From contig RWJK01001074.1 of NCBI GenBank assembly GCA_004335835.1, forward strand, positions 124,001 to 188,000: a stretch of DNA of 64,000 nucleotides, read 5' to 3'. Both the position numbers and the translations under genes were made by a program. Positions within the stretch are counted from its first letter, which is position 1. Each line of letters begins with the position of its first letter. Below are positions 1 through 10,980 of the stretch, piece by piece. The notes under the pieces are model-generated. The model did no database searches and was not told where the DNA came from. It was given only the letters and a program-made list of their open reading frames with translations. This DNA is from Scenedesmus sp. ARA3. Lineage: Eukaryota > Chlorophyta > Chlorophyceae > Sphaeropleales > Scenedesmaceae.

Positions 1-700
1 TCGTGTGAACATGGCTGCATGCGTGCGTGTGCGTGTGTATGTGTATTCTTGCTCGTGCGCGCGCCTCATTTTCTGTCTGTTCCGTCATGTGTGTATGTGC
101 GCATGCATGCGCACACGTCGAGTGTGTCAGCGCGCTCGTACGTGCTTGCGTGTGTGTGCGCGCGGGGTTGCGTGCGTGTATTTATTTGAGCATGGTTGCG
201 TGCATGTGTGCGCGGGCGTTGTGTGTATGCACACATGAGCGCGTGCGTAGTGTCCGTACCTGAACACGCGTGGGTGGGTGCGTATGCACGAGCACTTGTT
301 ACTGAATGTGAGCATGTTTGGGTGCATGCACGTGTGCGCGCGCATGCGATAGTGCGTACAAGTTTGCTCGCACGCGTGCGGGCACGCAAGTGTTGAGTTG
401 GTGTCTGTGTGCGTACGCACGTGGCTGCTTGCATGCGCGCGCGTGCGTGCATGCGTACATGTGCACGCGATTGGCTGCACGAATGTGTGCGCGTGTATAT
501 GTGTGTGTGCACACGTGTATGTGCATGTTTGTGCGAGTACGGGTGTGCGCGTGTGTACACACGCACACATGTGTGCCTACGTGCACGTGTGCGCGCAGAG
601 GGCTTGGGTATGTGTGCGCGTGCGTGCGTGCGTGCGTACGTGCGCGCGTGGGTGCGCATGCAATTATGATTTATGTATTTGTGTGCGTATAGCAGCACTG
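1..700. repeat. Alternating purine-pyrimidine TG/CG/CA tract
   Basis: Almost unbroken alternation of purine and pyrimidine (mixed TG, CG, CA and TA steps, for example 20-50, 400-450 and 560-660). It is not a clean microsatellite because the dinucleotides vary. Open frames on both strands here consist only of Cys/Val/Arg or His/Thr/Ala and are composition artefacts. The tract may be an intron of a gene that begins left of the window, or intergenic DNA. Confidence 0.8.
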
Positions 701-722
701 GCAAAGATACTGCACTTCTCAG

Positions 723-886
723 CGGTGACCAACATGCAGAAGATATGGAGGCAACGTAAGGCGATCATGACGGCAGCAAGGAAATGTACAGGCGCAAGAC
801 CAGCACAGCCAGACCCGAACCCCGCAAAGAAACGAAAGCACGGCACCGGCGAGCCAGACCACCGCAAAAAGCCACGGTTTAAATGA
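723..886 (+). CDS. Possible 3' terminal exon of an unknown basic protein
   Basis: A TG-rich stretch ends in ttctcag at 716-722 and is followed by an open frame to TGA at 884-886. The frame encodes about 54 residues with a natural-looking basic tail (MQKIWRQRKAIMTAARK, then KKRKH and a final HRKKPRFK). It differs sharply in composition from the TG tract before it. The tail resembles nuclear or nucleolar targeting sequences, but I do not recognise a family. The rest of the gene would lie upstream of or within the TG tract, or outside the window. It could be chance. Confidence 0.35.
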
Positions 887-1035
887 GCGCACGACAGCGA
901 TACACCCCGCTTGTGCCCTAGGGCGCAAGTGGACAGGTAGAGGGTGTGGAGCCCAGGGGCGCTGCCCCTGGCCACACACACCCTCTTAGCCTTAACTTAC
1001 CCAGGAGCTGCAGAGCGGCCTGGGTAGTCACTCAC

Positions 1036-1600
1036 TCACTCACTCACTGTGCGTATGCATGTATGTGTGCACTTGCATGTGTGCCCGTGCTGGGGTTGGT
1101 CAACTTGAACCAGCACGCGCATGTGCGTGCTTACATGTGTGTGTGCATGCATGTGTATAAGAACGAAAATAGACACCCACTGAGTCCTGAGGACCACGTT
1201 GGATGCGTAACTGCACATGGTCAAGCAAGTCTGGCATGAAGACTTCTCATGTGTGTACGTGTTGCGTGTCAGCATGTCTGCGTGCGTGCTCGCGCTTGTG
1301 GGGGCTTCAAGCACATGCGTGTGCCCGCGCGAGTGCCTGCGTGCGCTCATGCTTCTGAGTTCGTGCGTGTGTGTATGCACGCATGCTTGCCTTCGTACGT
1401 GAGTGCGTGCAAGTCTGTAGATGGGAGCGTGTGTGCATGTGTGCTGGTCTGTACAGGCACGTGCGCGCGTGTGATTGCGTGTTTGCCTGCATGCGTTCAT
1501 GCGTTATCTCTTTCGTGTCTAGTGCGGGCGCGCATGTGCGCGTGTCTGCGCACGCATGTGCACATCTCTGCATGCTTATGTGCTCGTCTGTGCGCATGCA
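1036..1600. repeat. Second alternating TG/CG tract
   Basis: Same type of alternating purine-pyrimidine DNA as at 1-700, less regular, separated from it by about 330 bp of ordinary sequence. A (ACTC) microrepeat sits at 1029-1047. No gene is supported inside it. Confidence 0.7.
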
Positions 1601-1645
1601 TGCCCACTGACACTCCTGCTGTGGCTTCGATTTGCCTCCCTGCAG

Positions 1646-1921
1646 CACTACCACGGGGCCTCCACGCTGCTGCAGGAGCGCTGATACATGTTGCACAGCA
1701 CTGAATGTTGCACTGACATCCTCAAATCGCCCTACTGCATTCCTGTCCCTTTGCAGCAATACCATGAGGCCTCCAAGCTGCTGCACGAGCGCGCACGCCA
1801 GTTGCACTGCGCTGCACTGCTCTGCACTGCACGTTGCACTGACACCCTCGAATGCCATACTGCCTTCCTGCCTGCCCCTGCAGCAATACCACGAGGCGTC
1901 CAAGCTGCTGCAGGAGCGCGG
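1646..1921 (+). repeat. Echoes of the esterase exon start (three copies)
   Basis: Acceptor plus the first ~37 bp of exon (reading YHEASKLLQER) occurs at 1646-1682, 1757-1793 and 1884-1920, spacings 111 and 127 bp. Only the last copy continues into the full exon. The two upstream copies keep a cag acceptor. Confidence 0.85.
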
Positions 1922-2045
1922 CCTGCGGGGCCCTGGCCGCTTCATGTTCTGGGTGGACGAGGGCGCGGGCCACCACGAGGGCGCCTGGCGCTGGCGGCTC
2001 AACGGCGCGCTGCGCTTCCTGGCGCAGGGCTGGTGGGACGCCTGA
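1884..2045 (+). CDS. C-terminal exon of an esterase-like alpha/beta hydrolase (partial)
   Basis: The acceptor cccctgcag at 1875-1883 is followed by 53 codons and TGA at 2043-2045. The peptide starts QYHEASKLLQERG and contains FWVDEGAGHHEGAWRWRL, then a short hydrophobic helix. The pattern D-x-G-x-x-H-x-E-x-x-W-x-x-R-L matches the C-terminal end of putative esterases of the Fes/IroE/COG2819 group, where this histidine completes the catalytic triad. That assignment is from family knowledge. Only this exon is identifiable. The nucleophile-elbow exon is not visible in the window, so the gene is either cut by the left edge or a fragment. Its start and end are both repeated nearby in tandem. Confidence 0.5.
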   Translation, partial: QYHEASKLLQERGLRGPGRFMFWVDEGAGHHEGAWRWRLNGALRFLAQGWWDA

Positions 2046-5028
2046 GCAGCATGTCTGCACCTCAACTGCTCAACTGCAGCTGATGCAGTTTGCTGGTTAG
2101 CAGAAGGATTCCAGGAAGCATCAGGGCGCGCGGTGCAGGGTCAACGGCGCGCTGTGCCTCCTGGCCCAAGGCTGGTGGGACGCCTGAGCAGCCAGGGGCC
2201 AGCCTGGATGCTGAGCGCTGCAGCTGGCTTGTTGTGGCTGCTGTGTTCAGGGCTAGCGAAGCAGCTGTCTGCCGCAGGCGGCAAGCAGCAGTTAAGGTCC
2301 AGTGATGCTGTGTTGTTCCAGCCTGGTCCAGCCTGCTGCATTCGTCATATGGCTGGTGGGACGGGTGAGCAGCATGTGGCTCGTCGTACGCTGCGCTTCC
2401 TGGCTCAAAGCTTGCAGTTGCCAATTTTGTGGGACGCCTGAGCAGCAGCAAGAAGAGTTGTGAGCTGCTGCAGCTGGTGACGTGCATCTGCTACATTCTT
2501 GGTGGCTGGGACAGCTGAGCAATGGGGTGAGGAGCCAGCTGGGAGACACTTCCGCCAGCTGAGTGCTGATTGTGTGGCTGGTGCATCACAGCTGCTGCAT
2601 TCCAAGCTGGCGGGAGAGGACCTGAGAGGCCTGATAATCAACTGCAAAGTGACGCAGCTGGTGAGCTGCAGCTGCTACATTCATGGCGGCTGGGACAGCT
2701 GCACAGCAAGGGGACGGGCTTGGTATGCGTGCACGTGTGGCTTGTGTTGCTGGTGTGGGCACTGCTGTGTGCCAGCCAATGCATGCGCCTGGCTGTGCAC
2801 AGCGTGCAATGACTGCGCGTTTCTTGGTGCATGCCTGGCAGGGGAAAGGACGAACACCACACTGCGTATCTGCGCATGCGGTGATGTGCATGTCATGAGG
2901 TATTGGGGTGCATCGCGCACGCTACATCCAGCAGAGGCTGCCAGGAGGCTTCATGACGACCAATGCCAGGTCTTGTGGCTGGTGCATCAGCACCCACGTG
3001 CGTAGTGTGCAGTTTGCCTGCTGAGACTCTGTGTCGCAACTCATCACGACAGAGCAGGCGTGCATGGAGAAATGTGTGGAAGGATAAAAGAGGCTGCACA
3101 GGGTGGCAGGGAAGTGAGTTGATGCCAGTCATGAAAGTAAGCATGGCTGGAGCAGCAGCCCAGCACTTCACTGGTGCATTCGCTGGTGTGGCAGAGTTGC
3201 GATTGCGGGTTGGGATGAGTGTGGCGTTTGGTGTGAGTTTGGAGCTCAGCATAGTTTGTACAATACAAATGCAGCAGCATATTCCTAGGTGCAGTGCGGT
3301 GCATGCTGCTTAGCACCATGTTGTGGTTGTCTGCAACATCATGCATTCAGTGAGAGCAGGTCTGTGTGAAAGGTTTGCTGTTACGTGGCGTACAGTTTGT
3401 ATACAGGCAGTACATGTCGTCTTTGTCACATGTATGTCCCGGAGTTGAAGAGCTTATTCGCAAGAAAACAGCATTGTGCATAGCATATCATGCGTGCTGC
3501 AGAGGTGCGTGCAGGCATACACGGCCAGACACCTACGGTTTCAACAGCATGACTTGGCAAGAGTGCGCTGCAGTGTTTGGTACATGCTTGACAAGTTGTA
3601 CAGCACACAACAGCATGTTTGGAGTGTTATGACTTTGTGTTGAACGGTCGAACACCATGGCTGACCAGTGTTTCATAGACGTGCGGTACCAGTTTGTTTG
3701 AAGCCGCATGGCAGGGTGTTGGCAGCAATTGCCATAGGTACGCGCCATGTGCATGTCATGAGATGTAGACTGCGTCGTGCATGGCATGCGTGTGTGCACA
3801 GCCGCTGGCCAGGCGCGGAAGGTTTATGCGGTGCGGCGCTTGCGGCTGCACACGCACGCGTGGGACGTGCACAGTATGTTGGTGCAATAGGCATAGCATT
3901 ATTGTTGTCGAGTACTGTCCTGCAGCAGCAGCATGCTTGGGGAGGTGCTGCGACGTTGCATCGTCGACGAGGCATGCTTGTGGTGTGGATGCAATGGTGG
4001 GCAGTGTAGTGGTCATTTCAGGGCGGCACGGCAGGCTGCATGCTGCTGTCGTGGTTGCGGATGCTGCATATGGCGGCACCAACTTGTGCCAAGCGGCTGC
4101 TGCTGAGCTTAGCTGCCAGCTCAGTGACTCGGAGCTGCTTGTGGGGTGGCCCATGCTGCATCCACGCTGCTGCTGGTTGTTTGTCCTGTCTTATTTGCCA
4201 ACAAACAACCACAGAATCTCAATGAATCAGTCATGACTCAGTCATCGTGGGGCGCTGCGCGCCCTGTGCCTGCCGTCACTCCAGGTCCCGAACCCCGACG
4301 CATGTGGTGACTGCTGTTCACCAAAGGTAAGTGAGTTACCTTCAACAGTACAGGCCTAGATAAACTTTGCAACTTTCATTTCGGCCGGTTATAGCAGAAC
4401 CATCCATCCGCCTGAAGTCCCCGCAGGTTTGCCTAGGCGCCTGTACGTGCGCACAGTGACACACGCCATGTGGGCCGGTGGTGGGCATGCCCAGCTGCGC
4501 AGCTGGACCCTATGATCGGGGTACATGCGAGCACGTTGAGCTGTGCCATTTTACAGATGAAGAGCCGATGATAATACAGTTGTTTTGGTCTTAAACATTA
4601 GTATACACCCAGACATGCCAACTTGCCCTTGCCGGAGGCCTCGTCCTTTCATCACGTAAGCCATGCCAAGCGTGCAACATACAAACAAACCTGACACGTG
4701 ACCTTGTCCTTATACTAACATCACATATCTTGTTTGTTCGCTGAATCCATCAGTCTCTACCAGGATGGGAGGGCTGCCAGCCGTGTGTAGGCGCCCGTAG
4801 CACGTGCACGCCCTCCTCACCAGTACCACGAACCAAAACTTGTTATGTTGGCATATTTTGTAAAATAAATAGTTTCTGGTGTGGGTGGCAGCGTTTGTGG
4901 TTAATGCACTCCGCAGGTGAGGACTTGCTGGCGCTGCTTTGGGTACTCTTGCGGCCGGCCTGCAGCTACCTCCGCATTGACCGTACAAAGTGCTGACGTA
5001 CACTGCGCAGGTGCTCAAAGCGTGAAGC
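2046..5028. other. Intergenic region, no supported gene
   Basis: About 3 kb. The first 400 bp hold degenerate copies of the esterase 3' end. From 2500 to 2700 there are loose repeats of gctgggacagctg. The rest has only short open frames without family motifs or consistent splice phases. 4240-5028 is the presumed promoter side of the TIR-KAP gene; I could not pick out a convincing core promoter. Confidence 0.6.
2123..2450 (+). repeat. Echoes of the esterase stop-codon region
   Basis: The sequence around the stop (reading ALRFLAQGWWDA-stop, with gacgcctgagcagc) recurs with mismatches at about 2130-2190 and again, split, at about 2350-2445. Both copies lie downstream of the real stop. Confidence 0.7.
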
Positions 5029-8000
5029 ATGGGCGCTTCCATCAGCGCCACGTCAGCTGCTGGTGCCAGCATGCTGGTGCTGCGCAGCACTGGTCAGGCT
5101 GGTGCTGCTCAGCTGCAGAGGCAAGTCTTCATCAGCCACACAGGCCAGGATGATCGCGCAAGGGTATTTGCAGTTAATATCCTGAAGCCAGCGCTGGAGG
5201 CTGCAGGCCTGTCGGTTTTCATCGACTTCACAGACCTGGCACCAGGAAGTAACTGGCCATCAGCATTGGTAGACGCTGCTGCACACAGCGCTGTTGTGGT
5301 AGCAGTGCTCAGCGTCAGCTATGTGCGCCACTTCTGGAGCATGTTGGAGCTAGACCTGGCACTGCATGGCACTACGAAGCAGCAGCGTGAAAACAGCCCT
5401 GTTGTCATCCCAGTGTTGTTCAACAGCCCAGCGGACATCCTGCAGCCGCAGGGGAGTTCTGCTCCTGTCAGCCTGGAGCAGCTATGGCAGGACAACATTG
5501 CTCCAGGAAGCACTGCGGTGCCAGCAGACCGCCAGCAGTATGTGGACCCCGGGCGCTGGGCCAGCAACTTTGACCACGTCATTCGGCAGCTGCAGAACTT
5601 CCGCCTCACAACCGACCCACAGACCAAGGACGCGGAGGTTCAGCTGGCACAGCAGGTGGTGCGAGCTGCAGTGGTCGCTATGCCTGCTCTTCCAGCAGTG
5701 CCAGAGGGGCTGGTAGGTGACCAGCAGAGGTGGCCGAGGCCCCCGGGGACCCTGCAGCACCTGCAGCAGCAGGGGTGGAACAGTCCCGTGCTGCTGCACC
5801 CCCACAGGCGGCCCTTGGTGGCGGAAACGATGACCGCCCCAGCATCAAAGACGCACTAGGTGAGCTGCATCATGGCTGCAAGCTAGGCTTTGTGTGGTGT
5901 TGGCACCCGATAATATTCTGGCCTGCTGAGCCCCTGTTTTGCTGCCGACACTGCAGGAATCAAGCCAGTAGCCAAGGGTGCTGCAGCGTTCCTGCTACAT
6001 GATGACACTGCCGCGACAACACTGGCAGTGTATGGCGCCTGGGGTGCAGGCAAGGTGGGCATTGCCACATGTACGTATTGGCCGAACAGCATCAGGTGCA
6101 CGTTATTGCGCTGAGGGGGCTGCCTGTGACTGTGCTGGGCTGGTGCCAGGCATGTCTCCAATAACAGGCAAGTGGGCAGGCAGGACAAAGTGCGACGTCA
6201 TCTTCATTAACGGAGTTGTACGTAATGCTGGTTTGTCACTCACTGCAATGTTGCTCCAAATGCAACATTTCTTTCCTACAAACAGTCCACCTTCATGAAG
6301 CTGGTGGAGGCGGAGATGCTGCTGCAGGCAGCTGCTGAGCAGTGCGCTGCCATGGAGCCAGGTGGTGATGTAGGGAAGCTGGGGCCGCTGCACAAGCAAT
6401 ACAGCAAGCTTCAAAACAAGCATGACGACCCCGCCGCTGAGCTGTCAGCTGATGAGTGGCAGCGGCTGCAGGCCCTGGCCAGCCCACGCTTACTGACTGT
6501 GTGGTTCAACTCCTGGTGAGTCGCCAAGGAGCTTGCATCATTGCAGATTGCTGCCAGCAGCGGTCACAGTGCTGCAGCACCGGGTGTGTTGCGCTTGTTG
6601 TGCTTACCTACCAATGCTGCTGCTGTTGCCGCTGGTGGCGGTTCTTTGCTATATTTGGCCTGGTGTCTGCAGGCAGTACCTAACCGAGGAGCAGGTGTGG
6701 TCAGGGCTAGTTGTGGAGGTCACGCAGCGCCTGGAGGAAAAGCTGGGCAGCAAGCAGCGCCGCCTTATGCGGTACTGGTGGGTGGTCAGCCCCTGGGCGT
6801 GGCTGTGCCTGCTGCTCACCCCCATGCGGCTGCTGGCAGGCATGGCCTACAACTGGAAAACGCGGCGGCTGCAGCTGCTGCTGCGCTGCTTGCTGCCTCT
6901 GCTGCTGGTGCTGGCAGTTGTGGCGGTGTGCATGGGTGTCGGCATCAGAGAACTGCAGGTGCAGGCACACGAGGCCATGCTGGCAAACGGCACAACAAAC
7001 AGCCCAGCCAACAGCACAGCAAACGGCACAGCAAATGGCACGGCGGCAGGCGCCATGCTCAGCCAAGACAAGCTGCCGGTAAGTACCACATGCAACAAGA
7101 AAACCACAGCCATTGCTATTGGCAGGCATTGTTCAATGCTGACCCTCCCACTGCTCCACACATGCTTCATGCTGCAGGTGAACAAGTCTGCGGTGGCGGC
7201 CGTTGCCGCCGCTGGAGTGCTGACTGGCCTGTTGGCTGCAGTGGTCGCCGCGGCCACCAACTGCAAGCAGATTAGCGACACGCTGGTTGAGGGGCGCACC
7301 CACCTGCACTTCAAGGACCACAGTGACAAGATTGGCTACCAGCATGCGGTGCGAGTGTCGCATTGGTGCATGCAGTCGCTGCTGTCCTGCCTTTTCAATC
7401 ACGTTGTTTGTGAAGCTTTGCATCTATAGGTGTACCACTACCAACTTGGCAGTAATTGACGCTTAGGCATGCAGCTTTATGTCCAGATCAACTGGCTGCC
7501 AGACTCCTTTGTTGATGTCAGCAGGGTGACAGCGATTGCATCAGCACAGGGAAGAACCACTGCTTGGTAAAACTACTTCACGCCCCGTTCTTCCATTGAG
7601 GATCAGCATGACTACCACCCGCTCTAGCACCTCTGGCTTTACTACTGGTTGTGGAAATGCAATGAAAATGTTCGTTGGCTGCAGGTCATCAAGGATCTCA
7701 GGGTTTTGTGCCAGCTGCTGGGCAGCTCCCTCGTGCCCTTCCGCACAACGGCAACCAAACAGAGAAGTGCGGTGGCAGCTGCAGTGGAAACAGCAAAGGC
7801 AGCAGGGAGGGCCAGTCGGCAGGCAGCCAGCTTCCTTCAGCTGTGCTGCTGCTCCAGCCTGGCACGCTGCCTAGGTTGCACCAGAGGGCTACAGGAGCAG
7901 CTGATGCAGGCTGCACCTTCGAAAAAGAAGGGTGGCGAGCCGCGCATCGTGGTGTTCATTGATGACCTGGACCGTTGTAAGCCCAACAAGATAATCGAGG

Positions 8001-9161
8001 TGCGGCGGGCTGCTGCTGACGCCGTCCTTATAAACCATCTGCTGCTTGTGGCTATCAAGGTGGTGTGCGGCGTTCATGGAGTAATCTCAAAAGCCCTCCA
8101 TATTTGTCATCCGGCTTGCGGCGGCTGTCTTCAGCACAGCATTTTTCATTTCTGCCTCGCCTTTACTTGTATGAAATGGCTGCTGAGCCCCATCTTCTTC
8201 CCTGCCGAGCCGACTGGCTTGTTCCGTGATCTTTTCCCTCCGCGCTGTTGTGTCGTGCAGGTGCTGGAGGCGATCAACCTGGTGCTGGCAGGCTCTGGCT
8301 TTGCTGTGGTGGTGGGCATGGTGAGCAGCAGCCAATGGAATGTGCTGATCTGCAGTTGTGTGGCAGCTGCAGCAGGTTATCTTGTGATGGAGCATCATAA
8401 GAGTGTTCTGGTGAGCTTTGATAAACAGTTTCTCCTACGGTGCAGGACAAGGAGTTCATTGTGAGTGCCATCCAGCGCGCTTACAGCGACGTGGAGGTGA
8501 TGAGAATTGAGGAGAGGGCGGCCGAGTTCCTGGACAAGATTGTGCAGGTAGGCACAGAGGTGGCATTGCAATGGCCATGCATGCCTTCTAAGAAGGTTAG
8601 TTTAAGCACTATATCCATCCACCAGAAACCATCTATGGTTTTCCCAACAATCACAGTTGCACTTCTTGTTTCCATTTGACAAGGAATGGGACTTTCAACA
8701 TGCGCAAAAAGATGCTTGGAGGGGGCAAGGGAACCAATAAAACACCTCGTAACAATCACATGCTGGTTGATGTGCCTTGTGATGTGCTGAAGTGTATAGC
8801 GTAAACAATGAGGCTGACGAGGTCACAGTGAAATTGCACTTTGGTGAACAATGCTTACAGGTTGAGCTGTACCTACCCAGACCGGCCCCATGGGACCTAT
8901 CAGACTACCTGCAGGCCCAGGGCGTCAACTTCGACATGGGGAATGCTACTCAGCAACATCATGAGGCGGGGCGCAGTGTCCCTGGAGGTGCCTCTCAGGG
9001 CAATCCTCAGGCTGTGCCATCCACCAGCAGCGCAACAATACCTTCACCACTGCCGGCAGCAGGCATTGCTGAAAGCTGCGCGCACACCATAGCTGCAGCT
9101 GCTGGTGCACTGCAGACAGCAGAAAAAGCAGTCACAAAGGCAGCAACAGCAGTATCAGCAG

Positions 9162-9206
<45 letters not shown>

Positions 9207-10536
9207 CAGGAGCAGGAGCCCCAAAGTGGCCGCAAGCAGTTGTTGAGACAACTGTTGCGGCGGCAAAGGCGCATTTTGTTGCTGCCCACAGGGATGTTAA
9301 GGAAGCAGCAAGATTGCTGGACAAGGCCACAGCTGCCGAGGCTGCAGGAATATATGCCCCAGCCTTGTCAGCAGCAGCACGTGCCAGTCAAGCAGCAGAA
9401 GCAGCAAACGTGGCAGCTGAGGCATCCATCAAGGCCATCCAGCAGGCAAGAGAGGCAGCAGAGAAGTGGGCTGCAGGCAAGCAGGCAGGGTACAGCGCTG
9501 GGGAGTCGGTTGTGCTGGGCGAGGCGCTCCACAAGGGCATGTTGGCAGGCACGACACCACGTGACTTGAAGCGTATGCTCAACCGCTATATGCTGGCGAA
9601 GTACATCTGGCAAGAGAGGGTGAGTGGCTTGCTGCGTGTCCATCTGGTTTAGTTTCGCATTCATTCTGGAACTCCATCTGCGCACGTTTGAAGTATCCCA
9701 GCAGAAGTGTTTGATGTTGCCTGGCAGTTTAAAACGTGCATTGGCAAGAAGTGTTATGTCCGATTTCACATTATGTAAGCGTGCACAAAACTTGCAACAC
9801 CGAGAATCCTTTGCAATGTCCTTAGGCTTGTACATGGTGACCAGGCTTGTGACAGCTTTGAGAGAGAGAGGATAGTTACATGTGGGTCCGGGCACCATCT
9901 TAGATGGTATGAGCCACGACAGGTTGAACACAAGGTCTGAGACCAGAAAAGGAGAGTAAGCACCGTAGAACACAATGCACACCCTTGCACACCAAATCTC
10001 TCATGTTATATCCAGAGACGTCTTACTGCGGTGCCCAGCGGCACCCCACCTCACTTTGACACAATCATGCTGTCAATGCTGTTGGTGCATGCAGCCTGGC
10101 ACATTCTACAACAATCAGGACTGTGAGCTGCTGGCCTGGACACTGATGTGGTGGCGCTTCCCAAAGGCTATGCACACATTGTTCAGGGTGAGGTGTGGCT
10201 GCGACTCTGCATTTGGAGCTGACCTGTCTGTGTCTGCAGTTCCACACATACGCGAGCAAAAACGGATTTAAAAATGGATACATGAAAATGGCGTGTGTGA
10301 TGCAGTTGCACCTTCATATCTTTGCACTTGACAACTTGATTTGACAGCAATGAACTGGAACTGCTCCACCAAGCCTGGTCTCCTGTCTGTTCTGTAACAA
10401 TGCAACTGACGCCGCAGGCGGGAGCACCAGCGCTGCAGCCAATGAGAGAAGGGACCAGCTTACAGGAGCTGCTGGATCAGCAGCTGGAGAAGATGCTGCA
10501 GCAGGAGCAGGAGACACAGCAAGCACATCATATGAC

Positions 10537-10594
<58 letters not shown>

Positions 10595-10644
10595 NNNNNN
10601 NNNNNNNNNNNNNNNNNNNNNNNNNNNNNNNNNNNNNNNNNNNN

Positions 10645-10700
<56 letters not shown>

Positions 10701-10980
10701 CAGCCAGCAGTCACAGCTGCCCGTCCTGACAGATGCCAGCCAGCAGTCCTCACGCTACGCGGTGACGGAGGCACAAGCACGCCTGCTGACAGCCAAAGCC
10801 AGCATGGCAGCTGCTGCTGACGCCGGCGCCAAGGAGGCGGCAGTGACTGCTGTGAGGCGTGCAACCTTGCTGCTAGAGCTGGCTCAGGCTGGGGAACTGT
10901 GCAGCCGCGCGCCGCTGTTCGATCTGCCGAGTCGGGCTATGGAGACGCACCAGCTCTATGGTTTCACATACCCAGCATGA
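5029..10980 (+). CDS. TIR domain - KAP family P-loop NTPase fusion protein
   Basis: Start ATG 5029 (an in-frame stop lies two codons upstream). Exons with agreeing phases: 5029-5716, 5957-6054, 6286-6515, 6673-7078, 7178-7348, 7685-7999, 8261-8320, 8446-8547, 8861-9619 (943 codons), then probably 10119-10187 and a Gln-rich last exon from about 10421 to TGA 10978-10980. Residues 32-115 are a TIR domain: VFISHTGQDD at 33, FIDFTDLAPG at 64, and WSMLELDLAL with Glu107 at the position of the TIR NADase glutamate. A KAP NTPase follows: Walker A GAWGAGK|ST at 256-264, WFNSWQY at 335-341, hydrophobic segments near 373-395, 406-430 and 479-500, and Walker B VVFIDDLDRC near 620. KAP proteins carry membrane helices inside the NTPase domain, so it is inferred to be membrane-bound with the TIR in the cytosol. 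Residues 750-890 are an Ala-rich helical insert. 7349-7684 and 9620-10420 need transcript support. Confidence 0.8.
9866..9985 (+). repeat. Interspersed repeat copy A (intron of TIR-KAP gene)
   Basis: About 120 bp running from a GA-rich start through gttacatgtgggtc, gcaccatctt and gtctgagaccagaaaagg to gcacacccttg. It is roughly 90 percent identical by eye to 22111-22242, in the same + orientation. No coding potential. No clear terminal inverted repeats or target-site duplications were found. Confidence 0.8.
10538..10700 (+). repeat. (CAG)n run with 50-N assembly gap
   Basis: CAG repeats flank exactly 50 N (10595-10644), a size typical of a placeholder, so the true length is unknown. It encodes poly-Gln in the last exon of the TIR-KAP protein. 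The reading frames on the two sides of the gap differ as drawn (CAG frame 2 before, frame 1 after), which is expected if the gap length is arbitrary. Confidence 0.95.

Noticed and set aside
66..704. Long open frames on both strands in the TG/CA tract (His/Thr/Ala-rich or Cys/Val-rich)
   Set aside because: Amino acid composition simply mirrors the alternating dinucleotides; no motifs, no splice logic, all frames open alike.
4488..4506. Perfect 14-bp palindrome cagctgcgcagctg
   Set aside because: CAGCTG/CTGCAG-type words are extremely common in this GC- and CAG-rich DNA.
5717..5859. Alternative exon 5721-5859 (reading EAPGDPAAPAAAGVEQS, ending with a strong donor) between TIR and KAP
   Set aside because: It would need a frame change through an unlikely very short intron near 5713-5729; joining 5716 to 5957 keeps the phase without it. 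It remains possible as an alternative exon.
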